A stretch of DNA of 64,000 nt. Source: Desulfobacteraceae bacterium Eth-SRB2 (lineage in GTDB: Bacteria; Desulfobacterota; Desulfobacteria; Desulfobacterales; UBA11574). The stretch lies in NCBI GenBank assembly GCA_004193595.1, contig RPGQ01000005.1:4021-68020 (forward strand), read 5' to 3'. Of this stretch, positions 45,724-53,897 are shown piece by piece. How positions within the stretch are numbered: the first letter of the stretch is position 1; the number at the start of each line of letters is the position of its first letter. The translations under genes were made by a program, and so were the position numbers. The notes under the pieces are model-generated. The model was given only the letters and a program-made list of their open reading frames with translations, was not told where the DNA came from and ran no database searches.

Positions 45724-46611
45724 ATGAAAAGCATATCTTTGGTCCTTGGAAGCGGAGGCGCTCGAGGATACGCCCATATCGGGATAATTGAGGTGTTGGA
45801 GGATTATGGTTATGAGATTAAATCCATAGCCGGATCTTCCATGGGGGCATTGATCGGCGGACTTTATGCCTGCGGAAAGCTCGATGCTTATAAGGAGTGG
45901 GTTTTAACTCTTGACGTCCTGGATGTATTGAAACTGCTGGATTTCACAATCGGTAAAATAGGTTTTATCAAAGGCGACAGAGTCTTCAGCATCATGGAAG
46001 AGATGATTGGTGAAAATAATATTGAGGATTTGCCCATAGCCTTTACCGCTGTGGCTACTGATTTGACAACTCAAAAAGAAGTGTGGCTGCAAAGAGGAAA
46101 TTTAAGTGTTGCTGTCAGGGCATCGATTGCCATCCCAACGATTTTTACTCCCGTTGAAATAAAAAATAAAATATTAATCGATGGCGGTATACTAAATCCT
46201 GTTCCCATAGGACCCACGCTATCCGACATGACCGATTTAACAGTTGCGGTTAACTTAAATTCGACTATAATAATGAAACATCAAATAATAATGCCCGAAA
46301 AAGAAAAGAAGCGGCAACACCTCTTGCACGGCAAAATAAATACCTTTTTGGAACAAAAACTTCCAGGCAAAGAAGAACCCGGCCTCAATTACACGAAAAT
46401 ATTCAGAAAAACGATTGATGCCATGCAACATGCCATTACACGGTATAAAATGGCAGGATATCAGCCGGACGTGGTCATTGAAATTCCGAGTAACGCCTGT
46501 GGCTTTTATGAATTTCATAAAGCATATGAGATGATCGAAATTGGGAAAAAGACGGCCGCTGAAGCATTAGAAAGACTTGATGATGCGACACTCCATCCGA
46601 ATAGTGGATGA
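45724..46611 (+). CDS. Patatin-like phospholipase (RssA-type)
   Basis: A 295-residue serine hydrolase of the patatin family: oxyanion loop GSGGARGYAHIG (9-20), nucleophile elbow GSSMG with Ser39, and catalytic Asp153 in LIDGGILNP, the Ser-Asp dyad of the family. No signal peptide, so cytoplasmic or membrane-associated; likely acts on acyl esters of lipids. CCGGAG lies before the ATG. It follows the RND operon on the same strand. The last part (FHKAYEMIEIGKK) is closely copied in a relic at 53528-53585. Confidence 0.9.
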   Translation: MKSISLVLGSGGARGYAHIGIIEVLEDYGYEIKSIAGSSMGALIGGLYACGKLDAYKEWVLTLDVLDVLKLLDFTIGKIGFIKGDRVFSIMEEMIGENNIEDLPIAFTAVATDLTTQKEVWLQRGNLSVAVRASIAIPTIFTPVEIKNKILIDGGILNPVPIGPTLSDMTDLTVAVNLNSTIIMKHQIIMPEKEKKRQHLLHGKINTFLEQKLPGKEEPGLNYTKIFRKTIDAMQHAITRYKMAGYQPDVVIEIPSNACGFYEFHKAYEMIEIGKKTAAEALERLDDATLHPNSG

Positions 46612-46662
46612 GCTTACTTCTTTCATTTCCATTGTTTTTTGATCCGCATTTTGTTGCAGCTT

Positions 46663-46725
46663 GTATCTCATTCAGGCAGCGGGATGTTTTTGCCGTTCAA
46701 ACGAAACGGAAAACTTTATCTTTAA
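46663..46725 (+). pseudogene. Relic of a tolC-family gene
   Basis: One frame reads VSHSGSGMFLPFKRNGKLYL then a stop. It matches residues 53-72 of the TolC at 39924-41393 at 13 of 20 positions, and the DNA is clearly alike (TATCTCAT, AGGCAGCG, TTTTGCC blocks in the same order). Nothing else of tolC follows. It lies just after the patatin stop, where a second tolC of a tandem cassette would begin. Confidence 0.7.
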
Positions 46726-46773
46726 ATCCATAACAGAAGTTGAACTACAGAACACATAAGAGATGAAAAATCC

Positions 46774-47496
46774 ATGATCCGAGGATTATTTTTAAAGTGG
46801 CGCATCGTGATCGGCATTGTATTGCTCTTGGCGCTTGTCGGAGCCCTCTTTTATTTTCAAGGGAAATTCCACGTGGTAAGCGTGGTAAGCTTTCTTGAAT
46901 GGCTTGAGGGGCTTGGCGCGTGGGCTCCGTTCCTGTTCATCTTGATCGATATGTTAGTGGTCGTGCTTGTCTTGCCGGGGGTTATCCTCACCCTTGGCGC
47001 CGGATTTATTTTTGGTATTTTAAGAGGTTCGCTGTATGTAATTATCGGTTCGACGATAGGAGCCACGATCGCCTTTTTGATTGCACGGTATCTTTTCGGC
47101 GAAAGGGCAACGGGGTTCTTCCTTGGCCATTCAAAGCTGAAGCTGGTTAACGATGAATTTAAGCGAGCAGGCTGGAAGATTGTTTTGCTTACCCGCCTTG
47201 TACCGTTTTTTCCGTTTAAGCTCTCCAATTATCTGTTCGGGCTTATGCAAATCTCCCTGCGGGATTTCATTTTCGGCGTTTTCTTCGGAATTATACCATT
47301 TACGATCACCAACGTATATATAGGCTCTCTTGCCGCCGATCTCGCAACGATCGGTTCACGCACGGCTTCGAGATCTAAGATGGAATGGACAATTTATGGC
47401 ATTGGCGTTATCATTGCAATTATTGCGGTCATTTACATCACTCACCTGGCCCGGAGAGCTCTTGATAAGTATATTTCGAGGGAAGAATTGCCTTGA
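46774..47496 (+). CDS. TVP38/TMEM64 (VTT-domain) membrane protein
   Basis: A 240-residue integral membrane protein of the DedA/VTT superfamily, relatives of which scramble or flip lipids. It has an N-terminal helix (about 7-27), then the VTT core with PGVILTLGAGFIFGILRGSLYV, GSTIGATIAFLIARYLFG, and the signature R-L-V-P-F-F-P-F-K-L-S-N-Y-L-F-G near residue 150, followed by FIFGVFFGIIPFTITNVYIGS and a C-terminal helix. Only a weak ribosome site (AAGAG) lies before the ATG. It begins 48 nt after the tolC relic and opens a run of sugar- and lipid-active genes. Confidence 0.88.
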   Translation: MIRGLFLKWRIVIGIVLLLALVGALFYFQGKFHVVSVVSFLEWLEGLGAWAPFLFILIDMLVVVLVLPGVILTLGAGFIFGILRGSLYVIIGSTIGATIAFLIARYLFGERATGFFLGHSKLKLVNDEFKRAGWKIVLLTRLVPFFPFKLSNYLFGLMQISLRDFIFGVFFGIIPFTITNVYIGSLAADLATIGSRTASRSKMEWTIYGIGVIIAIIAVIYITHLARRALDKYISREELP

Positions 47497-47596
47497 AAGT
47501 GTATGCAATAAAATCTACGCCCTTACAGAGGAAAATCTTCATGCGGATTGGATATCCGAAAACAATACATATAACAATACACACAAGAGGTGAGAG

Positions 47597-49849
47597 ATGG
47601 TGTGGTTGAAATGGTTGCCCTGGAGATTTATCGTTCGCCGCGTTGCCAAGGCCCACGGGTTTCTTGACCCGATCGCCTTGCTGGCCCATGTCCATCGATT
47701 TGCCCAGCCTTCAGAGGTTCATGAGCCGATCGAGTTGTTGCGTGCCGGAATGGTGCTTCATGCACGGGGCCTTATTAACAGCCGTGTCATCCAGCACAAC
47801 CTGGATTGGGTATGGCCCTACTGGATCGAGCGTCAATTTGACCCCAGGGACAACGCATTTGTCCCGCGAGCTTTTTCCATCACCCACATCAATCTTACCT
47901 TTCGCAACTGGACGGCCATGGGTTTGCCGGACTGTCCGGAATTACCCATCGTGGATCCTCGGGGTCTGGTCACCCCCTTTTTTGATGAATGGTCACTTGA
48001 TGCCTGGATTATGACTGAAGATGGCCGCTTCTTGCTCCCTTCTCGTTGCAAATCTTGTAGTCAGCGGCTTGATATTGACAATACCCTTGCCATAACCACC
48101 GAAACACGGCAGGAAAATCTTTCTCTAATCACTCATGCGGATGTTCAACCAGGATCCGGCACACCAATCTGTCAGGTAAAACTTGAAGCCTGTGCGGACA
48201 CTGATGCCTGGGTCGTTGTAGCGATTCGTCCATACAATCCGGAAGGGATCAGCTTTATCCACCAGGTCGTCCTCTCGCCCGACCGGACGACCTGGAATAT
48301 CGACGGATGTCGCAATATCGAATTTAGCGCTCCGGCCGACCGGCACCAAGTTTCTCATTATCGCACCGGAGATGTTTATATCCATTTACGCGATTTCGAT
48401 GAGAAAAGCCAGGTCAAATGCGATGTGGGCATGGCCACCGCGGCAGCACTTTTCAAGCTCGAACCTGATAAACTCCGGGAAATTGCCGTGAACATCCCCC
48501 TAAAGAGAGGCGATTCGCAACTACATCTCACAAGTGTACCCTGGTATGAAATCATGAGAAACCGTTGTGAACTCCGTATTCCTGATGAAGATTTTCAGTT
48601 TCTGTATGACGTGGCTTTAAGAACGCTGGTCCTCAACTCGCCCGGTGATGTCTACCCGGGTCCTTATACTTACAAACGATTCTGGTTTCGTGACGCGGCC
48701 TTTATCATTTACGCCTTGCTTTGTGCCGGTTTCATTGATCGCGCCGAGCGTGCACTCGACCGCTTTCCTGCTCGCCAGAATGCTTTTGGATTTTTTCACT
48801 CCCAGGACGGTGAATGGGATTCCAATGGAGAGGCCCTATGGATCATATGCCGGTTTTGCCGGCTTACCGGCCGTCCGCCCAAGGGTAAGTGGTGGAAATC
48901 CATTCGTCGTGGCGCCCGCTGGATCTCTAAGAAACGCTTGTCAGACGACCAAAACTCTATGCATTCGGGTTTATTGCCCGCGGGTTTCAGCGCCGAGCAT
49001 CTTGGTCCCAATGACTACTATTACTGGGACGACTTTTGGGGGGTCGCCGGTTTGCGGGCCGCCGCCTATCTTGCAGAATCCATTGGAAATAATAAAGCAA
49101 AAGAGGAATTCCTTCACGAGACGGAAACATTCTCGGCAGCGGTGGATCGCAGCCTGAGCAAAGTGGCCAAGTGCCTTGGTCGGCCTGCGATGCCCGCCTC
49201 TCCTTACCGGCGGCTTGATTCCGGAGCAATCGGGTCCCTGGCTGCGGGCTACCCTCTCCGACTTTACCCGCCGGATGATCCCCGCTTGCTTGATACAGTC
49301 GACTTCCTCCTTGCCAATTGTTTTGTTGATGGGGGGTTCTTTCAGGAAATGACCCATTCCGGGATTAACGCTTACCTGACCATGCATGTGGCTCAGATTT
49401 TGCTTCGGGCCGGCAATCCGCGTTATTTTGATCTAATGACTTCGGTTGCAAAACTTGCATCGCCCACGGGTCAGTGGCCCGAGGCGATTCACCCACATAC
49501 CCGGGGCGGATGCATGGGTGACGGCCAGCACGTTTGGGCAGCCGCCGAGTGGGTAATTATGATAAGAAATTGTTTTGTGCGCGAGGAAGGTAATCGCTTG
49601 ATCCTGGCTTCCGGGATTCCGCAGCGCTGGCTCAGGGGCAAGTCGACTCTTTCCTTCGGCCCCGCTCCGACTTCCTTCGGCACACTCCGGATTTCCGTTG
49701 AACCAGAGAGGGATAAGATTGCTATCTCCTGGCAAGGGACATGGCACGCCGAACCGCCTGTCATTAAAGTGCATGTTCCCGGTTTTGCCCCTCTTATTGC
49801 CGGGCCGGATCAAAATTGCATCGACCTAAACCGAGGAGATGCCTTATGA
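47597..49849 (+). CDS. (alpha/alpha)6-barrel glycosidase-like protein
   Basis: A 750-residue soluble protein with no signal peptide. The N-terminal 330 residues form a mostly beta region; from about 340 the repeated helical hairpins look like an (alpha/alpha)6 barrel of the glucoamylase/trehalase type: YTYKRFWFRDAAFIIYAL, DGEWDSNGEALWIICRF, NDYYYWDDFWGVAGLRAAA and TGQWPEAIHPHTRGGCMGDGQHVWAAAEW, where acidic residues (in FRDAA, YWDD and WPEA) are candidates for catalysis. The exact GH family is not clear. AGAGGTGAGAG precedes the ATG. Its stop overlaps the GT4 start (ATGA), so hydrolase and transferase are made together. Confidence 0.78.
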   Translation: MVWLKWLPWRFIVRRVAKAHGFLDPIALLAHVHRFAQPSEVHEPIELLRAGMVLHARGLINSRVIQHNLDWVWPYWIERQFDPRDNAFVPRAFSITHINLTFRNWTAMGLPDCPELPIVDPRGLVTPFFDEWSLDAWIMTEDGRFLLPSRCKSCSQRLDIDNTLAITTETRQENLSLITHADVQPGSGTPICQVKLEACADTDAWVVVAIRPYNPEGISFIHQVVLSPDRTTWNIDGCRNIEFSAPADRHQVSHYRTGDVYIHLRDFDEKSQVKCDVGMATAAALFKLEPDKLREIAVNIPLKRGDSQLHLTSVPWYEIMRNRCELRIPDEDFQFLYDVALRTLVLNSPGDVYPGPYTYKRFWFRDAAFIIYALLCAGFIDRAERALDRFPARQNAFGFFHSQDGEWDSNGEALWIICRFCRLTGRPPKGKWWKSIRRGARWISKKRLSDDQNSMHSGLLPAGFSAEHLGPNDYYYWDDFWGVAGLRAAAYLAESIGNNKAKEEFLHETETFSAAVDRSLSKVAKCLGRPAMPASPYRRLDSGAIGSLAAGYPLRLYPPDDPRLLDTVDFLLANCFVDGGFFQEMTHSGINAYLTMHVAQILLRAGNPRYFDLMTSVAKLASPTGQWPEAIHPHTRGGCMGDGQHVWAAAEWVIMIRNCFVREEGNRLILASGIPQRWLRGKSTLSFGPAPTSFGTLRISVEPERDKIAISWQGTWHAEPPVIKVHVPGFAPLIAGPDQNCIDLNRGDAL

Positions 49850-51135
49850 ACATTCTGATGATGACCAATACGTTTACCCCACACGTAGGCGGGGTAGCTC
49901 GTTCGATTGAAGCCTTCACATCCGAGTATCGCAAGCGCGGCCACCGGGTGCTGGTCGTCGCCCCGGAGTTCGAAAACATGCCGGAGAACGAGGTGGACGT
50001 AATTCGCATCCCGGCCATCCAGAACTTCAACGGCAGTGATTTTTCGGTTGTGTTATCGACCCCGGGATACCTCACAGAGACTATCAAGAAATTCGAACCC
50101 GACATCGTTCACTCCCATCATCCTTACCTGATTGGTGGAACGGCACTACGGTTGGCTATTCCCCATAAGCTTCCGCTTGTCTTCACTCACCATACCATGT
50201 ACGAACAATACACCCATTACGTTCCGGGCGATTCAGAAACGCTCAAGCGGTTCGTTATCCAGCTTTCGACCCGCTACGCAAATCTCTGCAATCAGGTCTT
50301 TGCCCCAAGTGAAAGCGTCGCTTCGGTGCTCCGTCGGCGCGGGGTTGTTGCTCGAATTGATGTCGTTCCAACCGGGGTTTACCTGGAAAAATTCGATCGA
50401 GGCAGTGGAGCGGGCTTTCGGGCGGCCATGGATATTCCCGAAAATGCCTTTGTCGTCGGTCATGTGGGTCGGCTTGCCCCGGAAAAAAATCTTGAATTCC
50501 TGGCCAAAGCAATCACCGGATTTCTTAAGACCGAAAACCGGGCTCATTTTCTGGTTGTCGGCAGGGGGCCATCGGAAAATGCAATCCGGGAGATTTTATC
50601 CCGGGGAGGAATGGCCGATCGCCTTCACACCCCCGGTGTCCTCAAGCATCCCCTGCTTGCGAGTGGTTATCGCGCCATGGATGTGTTCGCATTTGCCTCA
50701 AAAAGTGAGACACAAGGCATGGTCTTGACCGAAGCCATGGCAGCCGGGGTACCCGTGGTAGCTCTGGATGCACCCGGAGCTCGCGAGGTTGTAGTGGATC
50801 ACCACAACGGCAGACTTCTGCATTCCGAGACCATCGAGGAATTCTCATCGGCCTTGCAATGGGTTGCCGCGCTCTCTTCCGAACGAATGCAGCAACTCAA
50901 GCAGGATGCCGAGAATAGCGCCAAAGAATTTTCCATGGAACGCTCAGCAGATAAGGCCCTGACTCTTTATAAGAATCTGCTGGATAAGGAATTTTTTGGC
51001 CGGCATAAAGAGTACCGCGCCTGGACCACTATTTTGCACGAGATCAAGACCGAGTGGGACGTCATAAAGGGTCTTGCCGGGGCGGCCGGCGCCGCATTGA
51101 ACATTAATATGTCGGGAGGTAAAAAGAAACTATGA
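49846..51135 (+). CDS. GT4 family glycosyltransferase
   Basis: A 429-residue GT-B enzyme. N-terminal acceptor domain starts MNILMMTNTFTPHVGGVARSI with VHSHHPYLIGGTALRLA; the C-terminal donor-binding domain contains VGHVGRLAPEKNLEFLAKAI, and the family signature SKSETQGMVLTEAMAAGVPVVALDAPGAREVV with the Glu-x7-Glu pair. The pattern resembles alpha-glucosyl or mannosyl transferases acting on diacylglycerol or phosphatidylinositol, but this is an inference. GAGGAG precedes the ATG at 49846 (overlapping the glycosidase stop). The stop overlaps the next gene by 4 nt. Confidence 0.92.
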   Translation: MNILMMTNTFTPHVGGVARSIEAFTSEYRKRGHRVLVVAPEFENMPENEVDVIRIPAIQNFNGSDFSVVLSTPGYLTETIKKFEPDIVHSHHPYLIGGTALRLAIPHKLPLVFTHHTMYEQYTHYVPGDSETLKRFVIQLSTRYANLCNQVFAPSESVASVLRRRGVVARIDVVPTGVYLEKFDRGSGAGFRAAMDIPENAFVVGHVGRLAPEKNLEFLAKAITGFLKTENRAHFLVVGRGPSENAIREILSRGGMADRLHTPGVLKHPLLASGYRAMDVFAFASKSETQGMVLTEAMAAGVPVVALDAPGAREVVVDHHNGRLLHSETIEEFSSALQWVAALSSERMQQLKQDAENSAKEFSMERSADKALTLYKNLLDKEFFGRHKEYRAWTTILHEIKTEWDVIKGLAGAAGAALNINMSGGKKKL

Positions 51136-53549
51136 TCTACCGTCTCGAAGTGCTTCTACGAAAGATACGCCGCTGGGTCAGCCGTAGTGAGTGGCTGATC
51201 GCTTTGCTTCGCCTTCCGAAGTCGAAGGAAACGGAGACGGCCTCCGGTCTTGTCTTAATCCAGATCGACGGTCTCTCCCACACGCAATTTGGCCACGCCC
51301 TTGACAGTGGCAAAATGCCTTTCCTTAACAGACTCCTCAGGCGCGAGGGCTATGGTCTGCACACGCTTTATTCCGGCCTGCCTTCCAGCACGCCGTCTGT
51401 TCAGGCCGAATTATTCTATGGTGTCAAAGGCGCGGTTCCGGCTTTTAGTTTCATGGATCGAAGCTCGGGCCAAATTTTCCGGATGTATGATCCATCCTCG
51501 GCCGCCAGCGTTGAACATCGACTTGAGAAAAAAGGTGAACCGCTTCTCAAAGATGGAAGTGCTTATTGCAACATTTACACCGGCGGGGCCGATAACTCTA
51601 ACTTTTGTGCATCTTCTCTTGGCTGGGGAGCAATTCTGAAAAAAGCGAACCCTTTGGCATTAAGCTTTCTGTTCCTTTCGCACCTATACAGTTTCATGCG
51701 AGCTGCTATTCTGCTGGTCATAGAGTTTTTCCTGGCACTTTTTGACTTTGTTTCCGGCGTAATCGACGGCCGCGATCTTTTCAAGGAGCTCAAATTTGTT
51801 CCTACTCGCGTCGGGATAACCATTTTGCTCCGTGAACTGATCACGATGGGGGCAAAGATTGATATTGCCAGGGGAATGCCCATCGTCCATCTTAACTTGA
51901 TTGGTTATGATGAACAGGCCCACCGCCGGGGCCCGTCGTCAAAATTTGCCCATTGGGCCCTTAAGGGGATCGATGACGCCATCGCCCGAATATGGCGTGC
52001 GGCAAAAAGTTCGGATGGCCGGAATTACGACGTATGGATTTATTCTGACCACGGTCAGGAAGATACGCTTTCCTATACAAAACAGCACGGCAGGACCATC
52101 CAGGAAGCCGTTGTTGATCTGTTTGATCTCCCGGAGAACAGCCGTGGTGACGTTCGGGCTTACAACTTTCGAGGAATCCAGTCTCAACGTGTTCGACATC
52201 TCGGCGGCAGGAAAATTCAAAAGTTGTTCCAGGTCTATCGCGGGGCTGAAGAAAAAACGAAAAAATTGAAGATCAGCATGACAGCAATGGGTCCTCTGGG
52301 CATGGTTTATTCTTCAGCTAAGATTCTTCCGGATGAACGTCATCGCCTGGCCAGAGAACTCGTGGATTCCGCAAAGGTTCCACTTGTGCTGGTGGCCGAT
52401 GAGACTGACAGACTGCGGGCCTGGAACAGCGAAGGTGAGTTCGTGCTGCCCGAACAAAAAGTCAAGGTTTTTGGTCCGGACCATCCCTTTCTGGATGAGG
52501 TCACCCGAGATTTGATTGAATTGAGCCGGCATCCTGACGCAGGGGATTTTATCATCTGCGGATGGCGAACCCACGGTACGCCTTTCAGCTTTCCCATTGA
52601 AAATGGTGCCCATGGGGGCCCGGGATCCGAGGAAACAAAAGCCTTTGCACTGCTGCCCTGCGATACGTCTCTCCCGGAGCGCAACCATTATTACCTCCGA
52701 CCCATGGATCTGCACCAAGCAGCGCTCCATTTTCTCGGTCGATCCGAAATCAAGACTTCAACGAAACCGTATCGGAAAGCCACCGACCCACGGACACTTC
52801 GCATCATGACTTACAACATCCACAGTTGTATAGGGATGGACGGCAAAATTTCACCTGAGCGGATTGCACGGGTGATCGCCCAGTATAGCCCGGACGTTGT
52901 CGCACTCCAGGAACTGGACGTTGGCAGGGCACGCACCGGACGCGTTGATCAGGCAGATCTCATCGCTCAATATCTACGGATGGATTACCACTTTCTTCCA
53001 ACAATTCAAGTTAGAAAAGGACGTTATGGAAACGCTGTCCTGACGCATTTTCCCATGCGCCAGGTCAGGGCGGAAAAGTTGCCCGGGCTGCCCGGCAAGC
53101 CGCGTCTTGAACCCAGAGGAGCACTTTGGGTCGCCATCAAGGCGGGCGGAACCGAGATCCAGTTTATCAACACCCACCTGGGTCTGAAGCCAAACGAACG
53201 CAAGTTTCAGACTGAGGCATTACTCGGCGCCGGCTGGCTATCCCATCCGGATTGTCGCGGGCCGATCATTTTATGTGGCGACTTCAATGTGCCCCCCTTT
53301 TCCCATGTGTGCCGCAGGCTACGCACCCTTCTTCTCGATGCGCAGGCCGAACTGGCCAACCATTGCCCCAAAAAAACGCTTTTCGGGCGTTTTCCATTCG
53401 CCCGCATCGATCATGTCTTCGTTAACCCCGGTATCGAGGTAATCGGTATTGAGGTACCGAAAACGGAATTGACAAGAGTTGCTTCTGACCATTTACCCCT
53501 GATCGTCGAAATTCGAATTCCCAAGCCTTTCATAAAACATATGAGATGA
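51132..53549 (+). CDS. Fusion of an alkaline-phosphatase-fold phosphodiesterase and an EEP phosphatase/nuclease domain
   Basis: An 805-residue two-enzyme protein. Residues about 38-500 form an alkaline-phosphatase-superfamily domain: LIQIDGLSHTQF (metal Asp), the nucleophile region LPSSTPSVQAELFYG, NLIGYDEQAHRRG and IYSDHGQED. A hydrophobic segment (about 172-215) may anchor it. Residues about 555-800 form an endonuclease/exonuclease/phosphatase domain: RIMTYNIHSC, VALQELD, GNAVLTHFP, NTHLGL, LCGDFNVPP, RIDHVFVN and ASDHLPL. Both parts are metal-dependent phosphoesterases. Translationally coupled to the GT4 gene. The last 8 or so residues and the stop come from a patatin gene relic, so the native C-terminus was altered. 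Confidence 0.85.
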   Translation: MIYRLEVLLRKIRRWVSRSEWLIALLRLPKSKETETASGLVLIQIDGLSHTQFGHALDSGKMPFLNRLLRREGYGLHTLYSGLPSSTPSVQAELFYGVKGAVPAFSFMDRSSGQIFRMYDPSSAASVEHRLEKKGEPLLKDGSAYCNIYTGGADNSNFCASSLGWGAILKKANPLALSFLFLSHLYSFMRAAILLVIEFFLALFDFVSGVIDGRDLFKELKFVPTRVGITILLRELITMGAKIDIARGMPIVHLNLIGYDEQAHRRGPSSKFAHWALKGIDDAIARIWRAAKSSDGRNYDVWIYSDHGQEDTLSYTKQHGRTIQEAVVDLFDLPENSRGDVRAYNFRGIQSQRVRHLGGRKIQKLFQVYRGAEEKTKKLKISMTAMGPLGMVYSSAKILPDERHRLARELVDSAKVPLVLVADETDRLRAWNSEGEFVLPEQKVKVFGPDHPFLDEVTRDLIELSRHPDAGDFIICGWRTHGTPFSFPIENGAHGGPGSEETKAFALLPCDTSLPERNHYYLRPMDLHQAALHFLGRSEIKTSTKPYRKATDPRTLRIMTYNIHSCIGMDGKISPERIARVIAQYSPDVVALQELDVGRARTGRVDQADLIAQYLRMDYHFLPTIQVRKGRYGNAVLTHFPMRQVRAEKLPGLPGKPRLEPRGALWVAIKAGGTEIQFINTHLGLKPNERKFQTEALLGAGWLSHPDCRGPIILCGDFNVPPFSHVCRRLRTLLLDAQAELANHCPKKTLFGRFPFARIDHVFVNPGIEVIGIEVPKTELTRVASDHLPLIVEIRIPKPFIKHMR

Positions 53550-53585
53550 TCGAAATGGGAAAAAAGATAGCAAGGAAAACATTGA
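53528..53585 (+). pseudogene. Relic of a patatin-family gene 3-prime end
   Basis: In the frame shifted by one from the upstream phosphodiesterase gene the DNA reads FHKTYEMIEMGKKIARKTL, 13 of 19 residues matching the C-terminal part of the patatin at 45724-46611 (FHKAYEMIEIGKK). At DNA level CATATGAGATGATCGAAAT is identical. The phosphodiesterase stop codon (TGA) lies inside it. A repeat element begins directly after. Confidence 0.75.
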
Positions 53586-53586
53586 T

Positions 53587-53740
53587 GAACTCGTAAAAAG
53601 TCCGATTTAGACGGTTTCGTAAAAAGTTCAAATTCAAGGCGTGCAAATTTTGTAATTATGAGGCGTACTTTTCGTATGTTGAATGATTACGAAATGCAGC
53701 ACAATGCAGAAGTTGGACTTTTTACGAGACCGTCAACATC
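53587..53740. repeat. MITE-like repeat, TCGTAAAAAGTC family (interior type 1), nested ends
   Basis: Starts AACTCGTAAAAAGTCC, shows a second left-type end (GACGGTTTCGTAAAAAGTT) 30 nt later and ends TTGGACTTTTTACGAGACC. The right part matches the element at 24434-24603. The two left ends suggest a second element or partial copy nested beside the first. Confidence 0.65.
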
Positions 53741-53897
53741 AGAAAGGCAGGAATATCTGACAAAGGGTGACTTTTGATACCGCCCAATTTGGGCCATTTC
53801 TAGTTCCTTGAATTCAATCGGACGAAAGAGGCTATTACAGAAGGATATATGGAAACCAAGGCCCGGCTTGACCGTATTTCTGGGGAAGGAGGATGAT

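Noticed and set aside
53808-53897. N-terminal extension of the AarF-family protein to the ATG at 53808
   Set aside because: No ribosome site there, family members start at TFFKIG, and AAGGAGG sits exactly before a TTG at 53898.
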